A DNA stretch of 64,000 nt from Myotis daubentonii. Taxonomy: Eukaryota; Chordata; Mammalia; Chiroptera; Vespertilionidae. The notes beneath the pieces are model-generated. The model saw only the letters and a list, made by a program, of their open reading frames with translations, was not told the origin of the DNA and made no database searches. The position numbers and the translations under genes are program-made. Below, in pieces: positions 25,310 through 39,400 of this stretch. The stretch is taken from NCBI RefSeq assembly GCF_963259705.1, contig NC_081847.1:70205754-70269753 (forward strand), read 5' to 3'. The first letter of the stretch is position 1. Every line of letters starts with the position of its first letter.

Positions 25310-25689
25310 CATTGCATCTTCTTTATCCATTCATCCAATGATGGACTTAGTTTGTTTCCTTACCTTTTTACATATATAATTTTTTTTCTTTAAAATTTTC
25401 TGTAAATTATTTCCTAATTAGAATATAAAAAAATATTATATTTTTCAAGAAAAAAGTTCTGTTTATGAAAGGAGAGGGTTAGTTATGTGACAGGAAGGAC
25501 AGTCTCTGCATAGAACAGGCCATGGAACGGGCAGTCACAGGGGAGGACACAAGGACTCCTTGCCCTGCCCTGGCCTGGCCAGTGGAGGCAGGGAGGAGCC
25601 CAGAATAACCTGCTCTTTCTTACCTTCCCTCCACACACCAGCTTCCAGGAAAGTCTGTGCCAGACGGAGAGCCCACTGCTCTGGTCTGA

Positions 25690-26843
<1,154 letters not shown>

Positions 26844-26953
26844 GTGGGTCTGTGTATTCTGTTCCCCTAACCCTCTAAAACTGTGCCTGTGACCTTAAAT
26901 CCTGGGCAAAAGGCTGTCAACCTCCTCACTATCTGGATGGCTTTTTTCTGTCA

Positions 26954-26959
26954 AATAAA
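26954..26959 (+). terminator. Poly(A) signal of WFDC10B
   Basis: AATAAA 111 bp downstream of the stop codon, in a 3' region closely matching that of WFDC10A. Confidence 0.75.
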
Positions 26960-27387
26960 CCAGAACAAATGCCCTAGGACCTGCCATTTTATTCCTAGTG
27001 CTTGTGATCATTGAGAACCCAGTGCAGACCCCAGCAAGCCCCCATCTCTCTGGGTCTGGTCCCTGATCCCTCTCCCCTTGTCATGCTTCTCTACTCTCTC
27101 TCTCTCCCTTTGGCCCATGCACTCCTGCCAGGCCCCCAGAGGCTTAGCCCTCTCATTGCTCTGCTCACTGAACCAGTACTCCCAGGGGGAGAAACTGCTC
27201 ATGGGTGGCCTCCCCCAGGGCTAAAGAGAACATCCTCACCCTGGAGTCACAAGGGCCAAGTTAACCATGAGCTAGGTGGAGGCTAAGCCCTGGGGCACAG
27301 AGTCCGAGGCCCCCAAGGAGACCTTTTCTTTAACTTGCCCATCCCTGTCCCTGTCTTCTCCCTCTCCTTGTAAAAATCAGGTAACTA

Positions 27388-27420
27388 TCCTATCTAATAA
27401 AAAGGTAATATGCAAATTGG
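27388..27420 (+). mobile_element. Helitron 5' tip only
   Basis: TCCTATCTAATAAAAAGGTA and ATATGCAAATTG, then unrelated sequence. Matches the start of the Helitron at 62024. Confidence 0.75.
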
Positions 27421-29039
27421 CAGGCCATTCATGATATGGCTAGAGGAGGGTGTTTCCTCTGAACTCCCTGTTTGCTCACATCTTCTCCACTGTGGTGAGA
27501 CCATAGGCATGGAAGTAAGTGCCTGTGCCAACCCCAAGTTTCCCCACTTCATCCTCCACCAGTATGGCCACTCTTAACATGGGGCCTGGAGTGAGTGTCA
27601 GGACCTAAGACTCCAGTGCCTTCCATTCACTGAGCGGTCCCTACCTGTCCCAAATTCTCCTCCTTATGCCCTCATTCCCTCTCTCTTTTTAAATCAGGAG
27701 TAAAGCCATGGGGGTGGTTCCATTGTGATGCTGCTATAGATTAATGAACACAGGTGGCTATGAGTCTTGTCCCTGGTCTCATGGTGAGTCAGTGAGAGTA
27801 ATCACTGGGTACAGTCTTCCTACCTCTCTGTGCAATCACAATTTCTCTGAAATGGTCATGGGGCTAGATCCAGGGATTGAGTCCTGTGTGGCCAATCGGG
27901 ATTTGGCATCAAGTGTGGAGAACTCAGGCAGGCAGCCCATGCTGGAGGCAGGTGTGCAGTGTGACACTCCAGTCCAGTGCTTCCTGCTGGGCATCAATGC
28001 AGGAGACATCAGAGGAGGAATCTGCCTCCATCAGGCCAGAGCCTCTGACCCACCTCAGAAGCATCACAGGGCTCCTGGTATTAAGGCTCTTCTCCATCTG
28101 TACTAAGAGCTGCTATTGGGCCAGGGGGCCTTGGGAAAGAGGTCATGACCAACCACCAGCACAGACATCATCGGAGTGGGTAGGTGGGTAGGGATGATCT
28201 ACAGCAATTCTTATTTGGTTCTTTCTCAGATTACCTCACTCTCCAACCATCTTCCTGGTGCTTGGCCTGCCTGAAACACCCTTGGAGAAACTATTAAGAG
28301 AGGCAAGGTTACATGAAAGCTCCTTGTTCACATCTTTCTCACCCCAATAGCATGGTGGGTTCTGCTGTGTGGCTACTCAACCACGAAATGTGCCTTTAGC
28401 CTCAGCCATGAGGCAGGAGACCTTGAGGAGGATAATTAGCTCTGTATGTCTCTTTAATAAACCTTGCCTTAAACTCACAGTAAGTAGCTGCCTCCTCCAA
28501 AGACATAACCTTCTAAATAACTCCTACTCAGTGATCTACATTCTGATTCTGAGGAAGGGCAGTCTCTAAGTGCAGAGAAGGGTATATCTCCATTGTGTGT
28601 TGTTTAAATGTCTTAAATCTTTCTAATTTTTGTTCTTTTTGACTTATCAATAATTGAGAAAAGTATGTTGAGGGCTCTTCACACAGCCATATTATATCCT
28701 GATTCTATTGATTTAGGTAAATATGAATGAACTCCTGGTGGGTTGAATTTTTTATCATTATATAGTGACCAAATATTCCAAGCACTGGGACAGCTAACAA
28801 TGAAGGAAGGAGGAGATATCCTCTTAGAGGAGGCACTGCTCTGTAAGATTGGAAAAAGCACAGAATTGAGGCTTTTTCTCTAGGAGGGAAGGGAAGACGT
28901 GAAAGGGGTTTAGTCCCCAGCTTTATTGTGTACTCCCTGCAGAGTTGGTCTCTGTCTTGCTTTATATTAAGTACTACTGACCAGTAAAGGTTTCTCTCAG
29001 TCAAAACCAGTTCATAAAGGCTGGGAGAGGCAGCCACTT
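27421..29039. other. No gene recognised
   Basis: Includes a 120-codon frame (27744-28106) without a recognisable domain. A plus-strand WFDC11-like core exon was looked for and not seen. Confidence 0.4.
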
Positions 29040-29868
29040 CTTCAAATGTGCAGGCAAGAAAGCAAACTTACAGGAACATGAAAAATCAAGAAAGCATGAC
29101 ACATCCAAAGGAAGAAAACAAATTTTCAGTAACCAACCTAAAAGAAATGGAGGTCTTTAAATTGGCTAACAAAAATGTCAAAATAATTATTTTTTAAAGC
29201 TCAGTAATAAAAGAACACAGATTCACAACCAAATGAAAAAATTTTTTAAATGACATATGAATACAATGATACTGTCATCAAAGAAATAGAAATGATTAAA
29301 AAAGAACAAAACAAAAATTCTGTAGATGAAGAATACAATAAATAAACTGAAAAATTCACTGGAGGGGCTTCAAAAACAGACTTGGTCAAGCAGAAGAAAG
29401 ATCGGTAGACTTAAAGACAGGTCATTTTAATTATCTGGTAAAAACTGAATTTAACAGCAGATTCAAAGGATTATACAACATGACTAAGTGGAATTTATCC
29501 TTAGGAGGCAACATCTACAAATCAATCAATGTGATTGACCACATTACCAGAATAAAGGATAAAAATCATCTGATCATCAATAGATACAGAAGAAACATGT
29601 AAGAAATTCATCATCCTTTCATGATTAATTTCTCTACAGTAAAGGTCATATATGACAAGCCCACAGCTAATATAATACATAGTTAACATCATACTGAAAG
29701 CTTTCCCTCTAAGATCAGGAACAAAACAAGGATGCCCACTCTTGCCACTTCTATTCAACACAGTACTGGAATTCCTAGCCAGAAAATTACACAAGAAAGA
29801 GAAAGAAAAGAAAAAACATTCAAATTAGAATGGAAGAAGTTAAATTGTGTTTGCAGATGGCATGATAA

Positions 29869-30217
29869 TCTATATATATAAAAGCCTAATTTGTTAAGTG
29901 TCTGACCGTTTGACTGTTTGAGCAGTAGCTATAACACGCACTGACCACCAGGGGGCAGATGCTCAATGCACAGGCATGGAACAGACTGATGAATCTCAGA
30001 GGGAAGGGGGGTGGAGGGAAGGCGGGAAGAGATTAACCACAGATTTTATATGCATACTAGAGGCCTGGTGCATAGATTGGTGCACCAGTGGCCTGGCCTG
30101 TGCCCTTTTGCAATCTGGGACTCCTTGGGGGATCTTGGACTACTGGCTTTGGCCTGATCCCCGCAGGCTAGGCCGAGGGACCCCACTGGTGCATGAATCC
30201 ATGCACCAGGCCTCTGG
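29869..30217 (+). mobile_element. Composite HeliBat Helitron
   Basis: The 5' end TCTATATATATAAAAGCC and a 3' hairpin (GGTGCATGAATCCATGCACC) ending CCTCTGG interrupt the L1 without a long duplication. Inside, at about 30058, is a second 3'-type terminus in the opposite orientation (CTAGAGGCCTGGTGCATAG). Confidence 0.78.
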
Positions 30218-30342
30218 CATATATAGAAAACCCCAAAATTCAGTTAAGTTGCAAAATACAAAATTAACCAACAAAAAGTCAATTCTGTTTTTATACACTA
30301 ACAACAAACTATCAAAAAAAAGAAATTAAGAAAACAAAATTA

Positions 30343-30548
30343 GCCGTAACCGGTTTGGCTCAGTGGATAGAGTGTCGGTCTGCAGACTGAAAGGTTCCAG
30401 GTTCGATTCCGGTCAAGGGCATGTACCTTGGTTGCGGGCACATCCCTGTAGAGGGTGTGCAGGAGGCAGCTGATCGATGTTTTTCTCTCATCGATGTTTC
30501 TAACTCTCTATCCCTCTCTGTAAAAAATTAATAAAATATATTTAAATA
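30343..30548 (+). mobile_element. VES SINE
   Basis: tRNA-like head (GTTTGGCTCAGTGGATAGAG, then GGTTCGATTCC) and A-rich tail after TCTCTGTAAAAAATTAATAAA. Confidence 0.88.
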
Positions 30549-30867
30549 ACAATAACCAAAAAAACACAAAATTATTTCTAATAGGATCAAAATTAATAAA
30601 ATACGTAGAAATAAATTTAACCAAGGGAATGAAAGATCTGTACACTGAAAACTATAAAACAGTGATGAAAGAAATTAGCAAAGACACACAAAAAATGGAA
30701 TGATACCTCACATTCATAGATTGAAAGATTTAATATTGTTTAAATATCTATGCTACTCAACATGATATAGATTCAATGAAATCTCTATCAAAATTCCAAA
30801 GACATTTCTCACAGAAATAGAAAAAAAACAACAACACATAAAACTCATGTGGAGCCACATAAGACTC

Positions 30868-31281
30868 TGTTATGCCCAGATTTCAAGATCCCCCAAAGAT
30901 CCACCAGGGAGCGCCGAGTCCGATGCAAAAGCATAGAGTCTTTATTCAAGGTAGCTCGAGCTCCCCTTCCACCACACTCGTCGACGCAGTGGCAAGAGGC
31001 AGAGAAAGAGCTCTGTGGGGAGAGGGGTTTTATAGGGGGGTTGGAGTAAGGGGAGGAGAGATGACTGTGGGCCCTGCCGATTGGCCAGGCGCAAGTCGGG
31101 GCCTTGTTACACAGGATGTGGTTGTGTCTATGGTGCGCACTTCCCTTGATTAAATCCTAGGTGTGGCTAGCAGAGGCTTGGGCTTCCGGGAAGAAGCTCC
31201 TTGCTGAGCACATGGCTAATGGCTGCTGCACAAAAATGAAGGATCCGGGGCAAGATAGAGGGCATAGCCCTCTCCCTTTCA
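30868..31281 (-). mobile_element. Solo ERV LTR (class I type), minus strand
   Basis: 414 bp running TG...CA on the minus strand, with TATA box (CTATAAAACC), AATAAA polyadenylation signal and terminal GGGCATAACA. It interrupts an old L1. The flanking ACTC/ACCC fit a 4-bp target-site duplication with one change, as expected for gammaretrovirus-like ERVs. No coding remnant. Confidence 0.85.
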
Positions 31282-31726
31282 ACCCCAAATAGCCAAAGCA
31301 ATTTTCAGCAAAAATAAAAAACTAGAAGAACCACACTTTCTGATTTCAAAATATATTACAAAGCTATAATAATAAAAACAGTATAGTATTCTTTTAAAAA
31401 CACAGTATAGTATTGACAAACACAAAACACATACACATGTAGACCAATGGAACACAATAGAAAGCCCCAAATGAAATCCACACATTTATAGCAAATGATT
31501 TTTGACAAGGGTGCCAAGAACATAGAAGGTGGAAAGTATAATCTCTTCAGTAAATGGCATTGGAAAAACTAGATCTCCATGTTCAGAAGAATGAAATTGG
31601 GCCCTTATCTCACAATAAATGCAAAAATTAACTCTAAGTCCCCTAAAGCTTTAAATGTAATACCTGAAACTTTATAATTACTAGAAGAAATCATATAGGT
31701 AAATGCTTCTTGACATTAGTCTAGGC

Positions 31727-31938
31727 CAGCGGTTCTCAACCTGTGGGTCGTGAGCCCTTTGATGGTAGAACAACCCTTTCACAGGGGTCGCCTAAGACTA
31801 TCCTGCATATCAGATAGTTACATTATGAATCATAATAGTAGCAACATTACATTTATGAAGTAGCAAGGAAAATAATTTCATGGTTGGGTCACAACATGAG
31901 GAACTGTATTTAAAGGGCCAGAAGGTTGAGAACCACTG
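31727..31938 (+). mobile_element. SPIN-type hAT element, short form
   Basis: Terminal inverted repeats CAGCGGTTCTCAACC and GGTTGAGAACCACTG. Relative to 48747-49057 it lacks an internal stretch of roughly 85 bp. The right-hand target duplication is lost. No transposase. Confidence 0.82.
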
Positions 31939-32024
31939 TGATTATTTTTTTGGATATGACCCAAAAGCACAGGTAACAAAAGTAAAAATAGACAGGATTG
32001 CAAACAAAAAACCTGCACAGCAAA

Positions 32025-32541
32025 TGCTGGAGACCAATTCCAGCATGTCATAATTTCAAGAGTTTCATCAAAAGGTCAATAAGGCCTGGGGACTCAACAG
32101 GGTTGAGTCACACATGTTGTAGTCACCTGTTGAGAATGGCTGAAGGCATTTCCCCAAACCTGAATAGGAAACTGATTGTGGTTGCCAGACAGCTAAAAGG
32201 CATCTTAATCTACATGTTATTGCCTCTTAGTGACCAAACACCTGAACAGCCTTAGGCTAATTTCCCCATTCTGACAATGTTTCTGTATACCTTTTGAAGT
32301 GTATATCTGTGCCTCGCCTCAGGACAAATAGTTTTAATAAAAAGCATGGGGTTCTGGGGGCGGAGAGAGAACCTAAGACCTTAGACTTAAAACCTTAGAA
32401 CTTAGCTCCTTTAGCTAAGCTCCTCTGAACCCCAAATACCTTTCAAAATTATATCTCGTCTCCGGACTCTTATTTAACATCTATGCATAGCCTTCTCCAG
32501 ATTCCTGAACCCTTCTTGATACTGGGACAAGAACCCCGACA
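32025..32541 (+). mobile_element. Solo ERV LTR (class II, betaretrovirus-like)
   Basis: 517 bp beginning TGCTGGAGACC and ending AACCCCGACA, with AATAAA near 32338. It is flanked by a perfect 6-bp duplication AGCAAA (32019-32024 and 32542-32547), typical of class II ERVs. It is inserted in the same old L1, whose sequence resumes on both sides. Confidence 0.85.
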
Positions 32542-32727
32542 AGCAAAGGAAACAAACAACAAGAGACAACCTACAGAATGAGATAAAATATTTATGAATT
32601 GCATATTTAATAAGGTGTTAATATCAGAAATATATAAGGAACTCAAAAAATTCAATAGCAAGAAAACAAACTAATTAATAAATGGGCAAAGCACTTAAAT
32701 GGACACTTCTCAAAAGAAGACTTACAG

Positions 32728-32935
32728 CTCTGGCCAGATGGCTCAGTTGGTTGCAGCATCATGCCATACACCAAAAGGTTGCAGGTTTGATTTTGGTCAG
32801 GGTGCATACTTAGCTCGCAGGTTCGATCCCCAGTGGGGGCATGTCTGGAAGGCAGCCAATCAATGCTTTTCTCACATCAATGTTCTTCTCTCTTTCTCAC
32901 TGTCAACATATCCTCAGGTGAGGGTTTGAAAAAAA
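32728..32935 (+). mobile_element. Older tRNA-derived SINE (VES-like)
   Basis: Begins CTGGCCAGATGGCTCAGTTGG, with a tRNA-like B box (GGTTGCAGGTTTGATT). Diverged from the main VES consensus. Confidence 0.65.
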
Positions 32936-33862
32936 GATGAAATACAAATGGCCAACAGGTACATGAAAAGGTGTTCAATATCACTAATAAAATACAAATC
33001 AAAATCACAACGATCTATCATCTCATACCTGTTAGAATGGTTATTACAAAAAATATAAGAAATAGCAAGTGTTGGCAAGGAAACTGTACACTGATAGTGG
33101 GGATAGAAATTGGTACAGCCTGTTTATGGAAAACAATCTGGAGTTCCCTCAAAAATATTAAAATAGGCCTACCCTTTGATCTGGCAATCCCACCTCTGGG
33201 TACATATTAAAAAAAAGAAATCAGTGTTTTGAAAAGTTATCTTCACTCCCATTCATTGTAGCATTATTCACAATAGCCAACATAAGGAAACAACCTAAGT
33301 GTCCATCAATAGATGAATGGATAAAGAAAATGTGATATAGATCACATTTATATATATCACGTATATATGAAATCCTAAAAAGTTGAAGCTGATGCCAGAA
33401 TGGTGGTTGCCAGAGACTGTGGGATGGGAGAAATGTGGAGATGCTGGTCAAAGTGTAAAGCCTTCAGTTATAAGATGAATAAGTTCTGGGATCTAATTAC
33501 AGTATGGTGACTGTGGTTAGCAATGCTGTATTATATACTGGAAATTTTCCAAGAGAGTAAAACTTAAATGTTCTCACCATAAAAGAAGGAGGTGACTATT
33601 GCCATGATTTCACAATATATGCCTATATAAAATTATTATGATGTAGACCTTAAATATATACAATTTTTATTTATCAATAACACCTCATTAAAGCTGGGAA
33701 AATTTGTTAGTTTTTTAAAAGTTTCACTGGGTATTCAGAACTAGACTAACAGTTTATTTTCTATCAGAACTTTGAAAATATATTTCTGCTGTCATTAGGC
33801 TTCTGTTGCTACTCTAGTCAAATGGTTCTTTTTTTCTTTTCTTTATTTTATTTTTTTACATG

Positions 33863-34018
33863 CAGTAAACATCAATATTTCAAGAAAAACTATTTTAAAT
33901 ATAATAATGTGACATTCAATAAGCATTAATACTTCAAGAAAAATGATTTAAAATATAATATTACAAGCAATAAACATTAATATTTCAAGAAAAACTATTT
34001 TAAATATAATAATATTAC
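33863..34018 (+). repeat. Three tandem units of about 52 bp
   Basis: Units start at 33863, 33917 and 33968, each with ATTAATATTTCAAGAAAAAC-like sequence followed by an AT-rich tail. Confidence 0.8.
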
Positions 34019-34469
34019 CAAAACTGTACTAACATATTATAATATCATAAAAGTTGTAGGATCTATTAAAAATCTACAAACAACAGGATTACTTATATTA
34101 TATTCTAAAATACGTTTTCCTCTGGCTCTAAATGATTCTTTTTGTTTGTTTTTTACTTCAGTTATATATTTCATTTCTAGGTGTTTTATCTGGCACTTTT
34201 TCAACATTCTGGTCATTTTTATATTCTCTTTAACTTTAATCATGTTGTTATTGCCATCTTTGAATTCCTTTCCTTTCCATTTATTTCCTAGGCATTTTAA
34301 TTTTGTGTTCTGTATGCAATAATCCCAATATCTGAAGTCTTTGTGGGTCTCTACTGTTTCTCTTGACTTTTCTTCATCTTTTCTTGTTTTGTAAAACTGT
34401 GTGTGAATTTTTCTCTGTGAACCTTTATATTTAATAGAAGCTTATGTTTCTTATTAATTGATATCAATA

Positions 34470-34474
34470 TTGAT

Positions 34475-34517
<43 letters not shown>

Positions 34518-34662
34518 AACATCAATCACTTAGCTGCCTCCTGCATGTACCCCGACCAGGGATTAAAGCACAACCTAGGTATGTGCCCTGACTAAGAATC
34601 AAACCCATCACCTTTCAGTGTATGGGAGGATGCTCCAACCAACTGAGCCACAACAGCCAGAG
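34470..34662 (-). mobile_element. tRNA-derived SINE with expanded GA tract
   Basis: Reverse SINE, older type, ending CAACTGAGCCACAACAGCCA. The GA run at 34478-34513 has expanded as a microsatellite. Confidence 0.72.
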
Positions 34663-34739
34663 CTTTGGAAACTTAACTTTAATGGCACTTGATCTGTGGA
34701 ATTTCTTGGAATCCTGTATTTAAGGAAGCATTTTCAAAA

Positions 34740-35070
34740 CCAGTTTGTTAAACCAGTCACAAAAAAGCACCCTATGGTATCTGTTTTATTATAATATTCC
34801 ACTTATATGAGGTTCCTAGAGTAGTCAAATTCATAGAAACAGAAAATAGAACAGTGGTTTCTAGGGGCTGAGGAGAGGGAACTGGAGAGTTATTGATTAG
34901 TGGGTACAGAGTTTCAGTTTTGAAGATGAGAAGAGTTCTGCAGATGGATGGTGGTGAAGGTTCCACAACAATATGAATGTACATAATGCCACTGAACTGT
35001 GTGCTTAAGAATAGCTAGGGTGGTTAACTTAATGTTGTGTGCATTTTACCACAATTAAAAATAATTGAAA
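34740..35070 (+). mobile_element. Old L1 3' UTR fragment
   Basis: GAACAGTGGTTTCTAGGGGC and GTGCATTTTACCACAATTAA are L1 3' UTR signatures. Confidence 0.65.
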
Positions 35071-36338
35071 AAGGAAAGGGACTTCTTGTTTCTGCTCAGA
35101 GGTGTAGAGAGCTGAATAAAGTCCCAAACTTACATGGACAAAAAGCTGGACAACTTTTCTTGAGCTCACCAGAATGCTGAGGTCACAGGGCAACCAACCC
35201 TGCCAGAATCTAGGGGAAGAGAGGCACCTGCAAGGAGAGAGAAGCATGAGAAGTGAGGACCAGCGGGGCGTGCAGCCAGGCACCAGTACGTACAGTTCAG
35301 TTAGGATGATCGGCAAATCGCTGGAACAAGAGAAAGTGGAGTCCCCGGGGCTGCAAACACAGGCAGCCATACCCTCTGGTAGACTTTTCCTCCAGGAACC
35401 CCACTGGGCACTTAGAGAGAAGATATTTAGAGATCGAAAGTCTCCCTTGGGATGCAGAACTGCGGCGGGGAGAGTAGGCAGCAGCCACTATGGATGGGGC
35501 AAAAAATTCCAACTGGATGCTTTCCTTTCTTTCCTACTGACAAGCGTTAATCTTGGGAGAGAGGAGCGACACTGTTCAGAGTAGAAGAGCAATCTCGATG
35601 CAGCTGCGGGGAGGGCAGAAGTACTAGCCAGGTTCGGAACTTTGTCCTGGGCATCTAAGGAAAGGCAGGATCACTAAGAAGACAACATGCCTGAAACCCA
35701 GGGACAGTGTCTGCCTAAGACCCAGACTTAATCAGAACAACAGAGAACGGACCCCCAACCACCACCCCCCCACTAACCCCCAGACTAGGAACATGTAGTA
35801 GCAAGTAACCTGCAAGAGCCGGTCATTCACAGAGAACACAAAGCTGAGAGTGGAGCAGTCATCTGGAAACGGATCATCTGGTAAACCCAGCTCCACCCTA
35901 AACACAGGTACTTGTGTTCTGAAGAAGGAATTTGAAGTCTCTGGTGCACTCGAGGTAACCACAGCAACAATAAACCAATAAACCGCCAACTCAGCTCCGA
36001 ATGAGATGAACACAAATGTCCATACGAAGGCCTTCTAGAAGGGAAGGCAAACCCATTTCCAGACATAAAAACTATTTCCTGGTTCTGATTCCTTCTCTCT
36101 CCCGCTATATAAAACTGGAAAGTAAGTAATAGCAGGCAGATTGGGAAAGAAGACTAGAATTCAAGCGCATTGCTGGTGATGAGTTTACTGGGATATTTTT
36201 CATCTGGAGTCCCCTGGCTAACCTACAAATAAGGGTGCGGATAGAGAGAGCTTCAGGAAAAAACCCTATAATTTTGGTTTGATGCATGGAGAGGGGAACT
36301 TAGGATACTCAGAAGAGGTTCAGAAATCTCCTAGTTTC
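35071..36338. other. No gene recognised; possibly old L1 5' UTR
   Basis: GC-richer sequence with overlapping short open frames on both strands, as in L1 5' regions. Assignment is weak. Confidence 0.3.
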
Positions 36339-36399
36339 CTTCCTTCCTTCCTTCCTTCCTTCCTTCCTTCCTTCCTTCCTTCCTTCCTTCCTTCCTTCC

Positions 36400-36451
<52 letters not shown>
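36339..36451 (+). repeat. Compound microsatellite (CTTC)n(CT)n
   Basis: About 65 bp of CTTC units followed directly by about 45 bp of CT units. Confidence 0.95.
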
Positions 36452-36457
<6 letters not shown>

Positions 36458-36459
36458 CC

Positions 36460-39400
36460 CTTAAGAAATTCGATGGCAGTGGTGGCACCAGCTGATATGG
36501 GGTCTGAAGGAAGGGAAATCTTCCTCTGTTGGATGTACCTGTAATTCTAAGAGTGAATGGATCCCCACTGCTATTGGATAAAATATTCTGTATGTGTCTG
36601 TTAGGTCGAGTTGGTCTAAATTATGGTTCAAGTCCAACGTTTCTTTGTTGGTTTTCTTCATGGATGATCTATCCATTGTTGAAAGTGGAATTTTAAAGCC
36701 CTCTATTCTTACCATATTATTGTCTATTTCTCCCCTCAGATGTTAGTACTGTCTTAATCTATTTAATTGCTCTGGTCATAGTTATATGTTCTTAATGAAT
36801 GGACCCCTGTATGGTTATATAAGTGCCTCTTTTGTAACTGTTACTGTTTGGGGCTTAATCTGTTTTGGCTAAGTATAGCTACACCTGTTCTCTGTTGATT
36901 TCTATTTGCATAGAATAGCTTTTTCATGCCCCCATTTTGTGCCTATGTTTGCCCTTAAAACTAATGTGAGTCTTTTGTAGGAAATATATAATTAGTTCTT
37001 GTATTTTTAGTGCACTTATTACTAATGCCATTCTATTCATTATTTTCTATTTTATACTTCCTGTGCTCCTTCCTTCCATTCCTGCTGATTTCCTTTGTGA
37101 ATTGATGATTTTAGGTAGTAGTATGTTTTGTTTACCTTCTGTTTATCTTGTGTGAATATTGGAAGTTTTTGCCATAAAGCTCACAGAAAACATAAACATG
37201 AGCCTATTTTCTTTATGCTGATAACAATTTAACTTCAATCTCATATAAATATCCTTTTACTCACCCCCTTTTAAATTTTGGATGTCACTGAGAAACCAAG
37301 ATGGCGGCATAGGTAAACACCGGAGATTGCTGCCTCGCATAACCACTTCAAAAATACAACTAAACGATTGAACGGACATCATCCAGAACACAGGAAGGCT
37401 GGCTGAGTGGAAATTCTACAACTAGAAGGAAAGAGAAAAGCATACCAAAACTCAGAGGAGGTGCGGTGCGGAAGTAAAATACAAAGGTGCAGAGGTGCAT
37501 GTGGAGAGGGCTGGTGGCTGAGGACAAAATTGTCTTTTTCAGTTGGGAGGGAGTCTCAGGCTCTGAGCTCCAGTTCTGGGCGAGTCTCTGGGGACCCAGG
37601 CTCATATGGAAGAAACAGGACTGTCTGGCATCGGTTGGAACTCGAGGGCAGCTTTCTCTCGGAGGCATTCGTAGCGATTGCTGGGGCCTCTGAGGGAAGG
37701 ACTGAGAGCAGCCATACTGCTCGCTCCGCCCACCCTGTTGATCCCCTGATTACCCCCCCCCCCAAGCATGGAGGCTTTTCATATGAAAGGCCCGGCCCTT
37801 TGTAATCTGAAAATTACTTAACAAACTGCAGCTGGCCCAAGGCCCCAGGGAAACTTGCATTGCTTTACAGCTGGCTTCTGCTGGGTAGCCTCAGGCAGAG
37901 GCTAGATTAGCACCTCCTTAGATCTAAGAGCCAGAGTACCCATGGGCAGAGTGGGACCATCCAATTACAACTCAGATCCATAAGGGACACACTCAGGGGG
38001 CAGACTCAGTGAGCACCAAAGCCCCACTGAAGCAAGTCTTGCCCCATAAGGGTGTCTTCAGCACAGAAGTTCTCCCACCATAGATACAGCTGATTCTCAC
38101 AGCCAATTGGCCTGGAGGTCAAATCCTCCCAGTGTTACCTACAACAATCAAGGCTTAACTACAACAAGACTGTGCAGAAAGCCTACAAGGGGGTGCACCA
38201 AGAGTGTCCACCTCAGGTAATTGGGGAGGCTGAGCCACTGGGCCCTATAGGACACTTAGCACAGAAAACCACTCAATCGACACAGCAAAGCATAAAAAAT
38301 GCGGAGACAAAGAAACAGGTCATAAATGACAGAAATGGAGGAAAGCAAACTACTGGATATAGAGTTCAAAACCACACTTTTAAGGTTTTTCAAGAATTTT
38401 CTAGATACCGCCGATAAACTCAATGAGACCCTCAAGAAATCTAGTGAGACCCTCGATGTTGTGATAAAGGACCAACTAGAAATTAAGCATACACTGACTG
38501 AAATAAAGAATATCATACAGACTCCCAACAGCAGACCAAAGGATCGCAAGAATCAAGTCAAAGATTCAAAATACAAAGAAGCAAAAAACACCCAACCGGA
38601 AAAGTAAAATGAAAAAAGAATGCAAAAATATGAAGATAGTGTAAGGAGCCTCTGGGATAGCTTCAAGAGTACCAACATCCGAATTATAGGGGTGCCAGAA
38701 GATGAGAGAGAGCAAGATATTGAAAACCTATTTGAAGAAATAATGACAGAAAACTTCCCCTACCTCGTAAAAGAAATAGACTTACAAGTCCAGGAAGCAC
38801 AGAGAACCCCAAACAAAAGGAATCCAAAGAGGACCACACCAAGACACATCATAATTAAAATGCCAAGGGCAAAAGACAAAGAGAGAATCTTAAAAGCAGA
38901 AAGAGAAAAACAGTTAGTTACCTACAAGGGAGTACCCATACGACTGTCAGCTGATTTCTCAACAGAAACTATGCAGGCCAGAAGGGAATGACAAGAAATA
39001 TTCAAAGTGATGAATACCAAGAACCTACAACCAAGATTACTTTACCCAGCAAAGCTATCATTCAGAATTGAAGGTCAGATAAAGAGCTTCACTGATAAAA
39101 AAAAAAAGGTAAAGGAGTTCATCACCACCAAACCAGTATTATATGAAATGCTGAAAGGTATCCTTTAAGAAGAGGAAGAAGAAGAAAATCAATAAGTGAA
39201 TCTAAGAATCAAGTGAATAAATAATCTGATGAACAGAATGAATTGGTGATTATAATAGAATCAGGGACATAGAAAGGGAATGGACTGACTATTCTTGCGG
39301 GGGGAAAAGGGTATGGGGGATGGGGGAAGAGACTGGACAAAAATCGTGCACCTATGGATGAGGAGAGTGGGTGGGGAATGAGGGCGGATGGTGGGGTAGG

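Larger units (their letters stand above)
29040..33710 (+). mobile_element. Old L1, plus strand, heavily interrupted
   Basis: L1 ORF2-like sequence reads through in pieces (for example ACCCCAAATAGCCAAAGCAA after the class I LTR) to a 3' UTR-like tail near 33480-33700. Interruptions are a Helitron (29869-30217), a VES SINE (30343-30548), solo LTRs (30868-31281, 32025-32541), a SPIN element (31727-31938) and a SINE (32728-32935). No intact ORF. Confidence 0.75.

Noticed and set aside
36279..36464. Frame with Leu-Pro-Ser-Phe and Ser-Leu repeats
   Set aside because: Translation of the CTTC/CT microsatellite.
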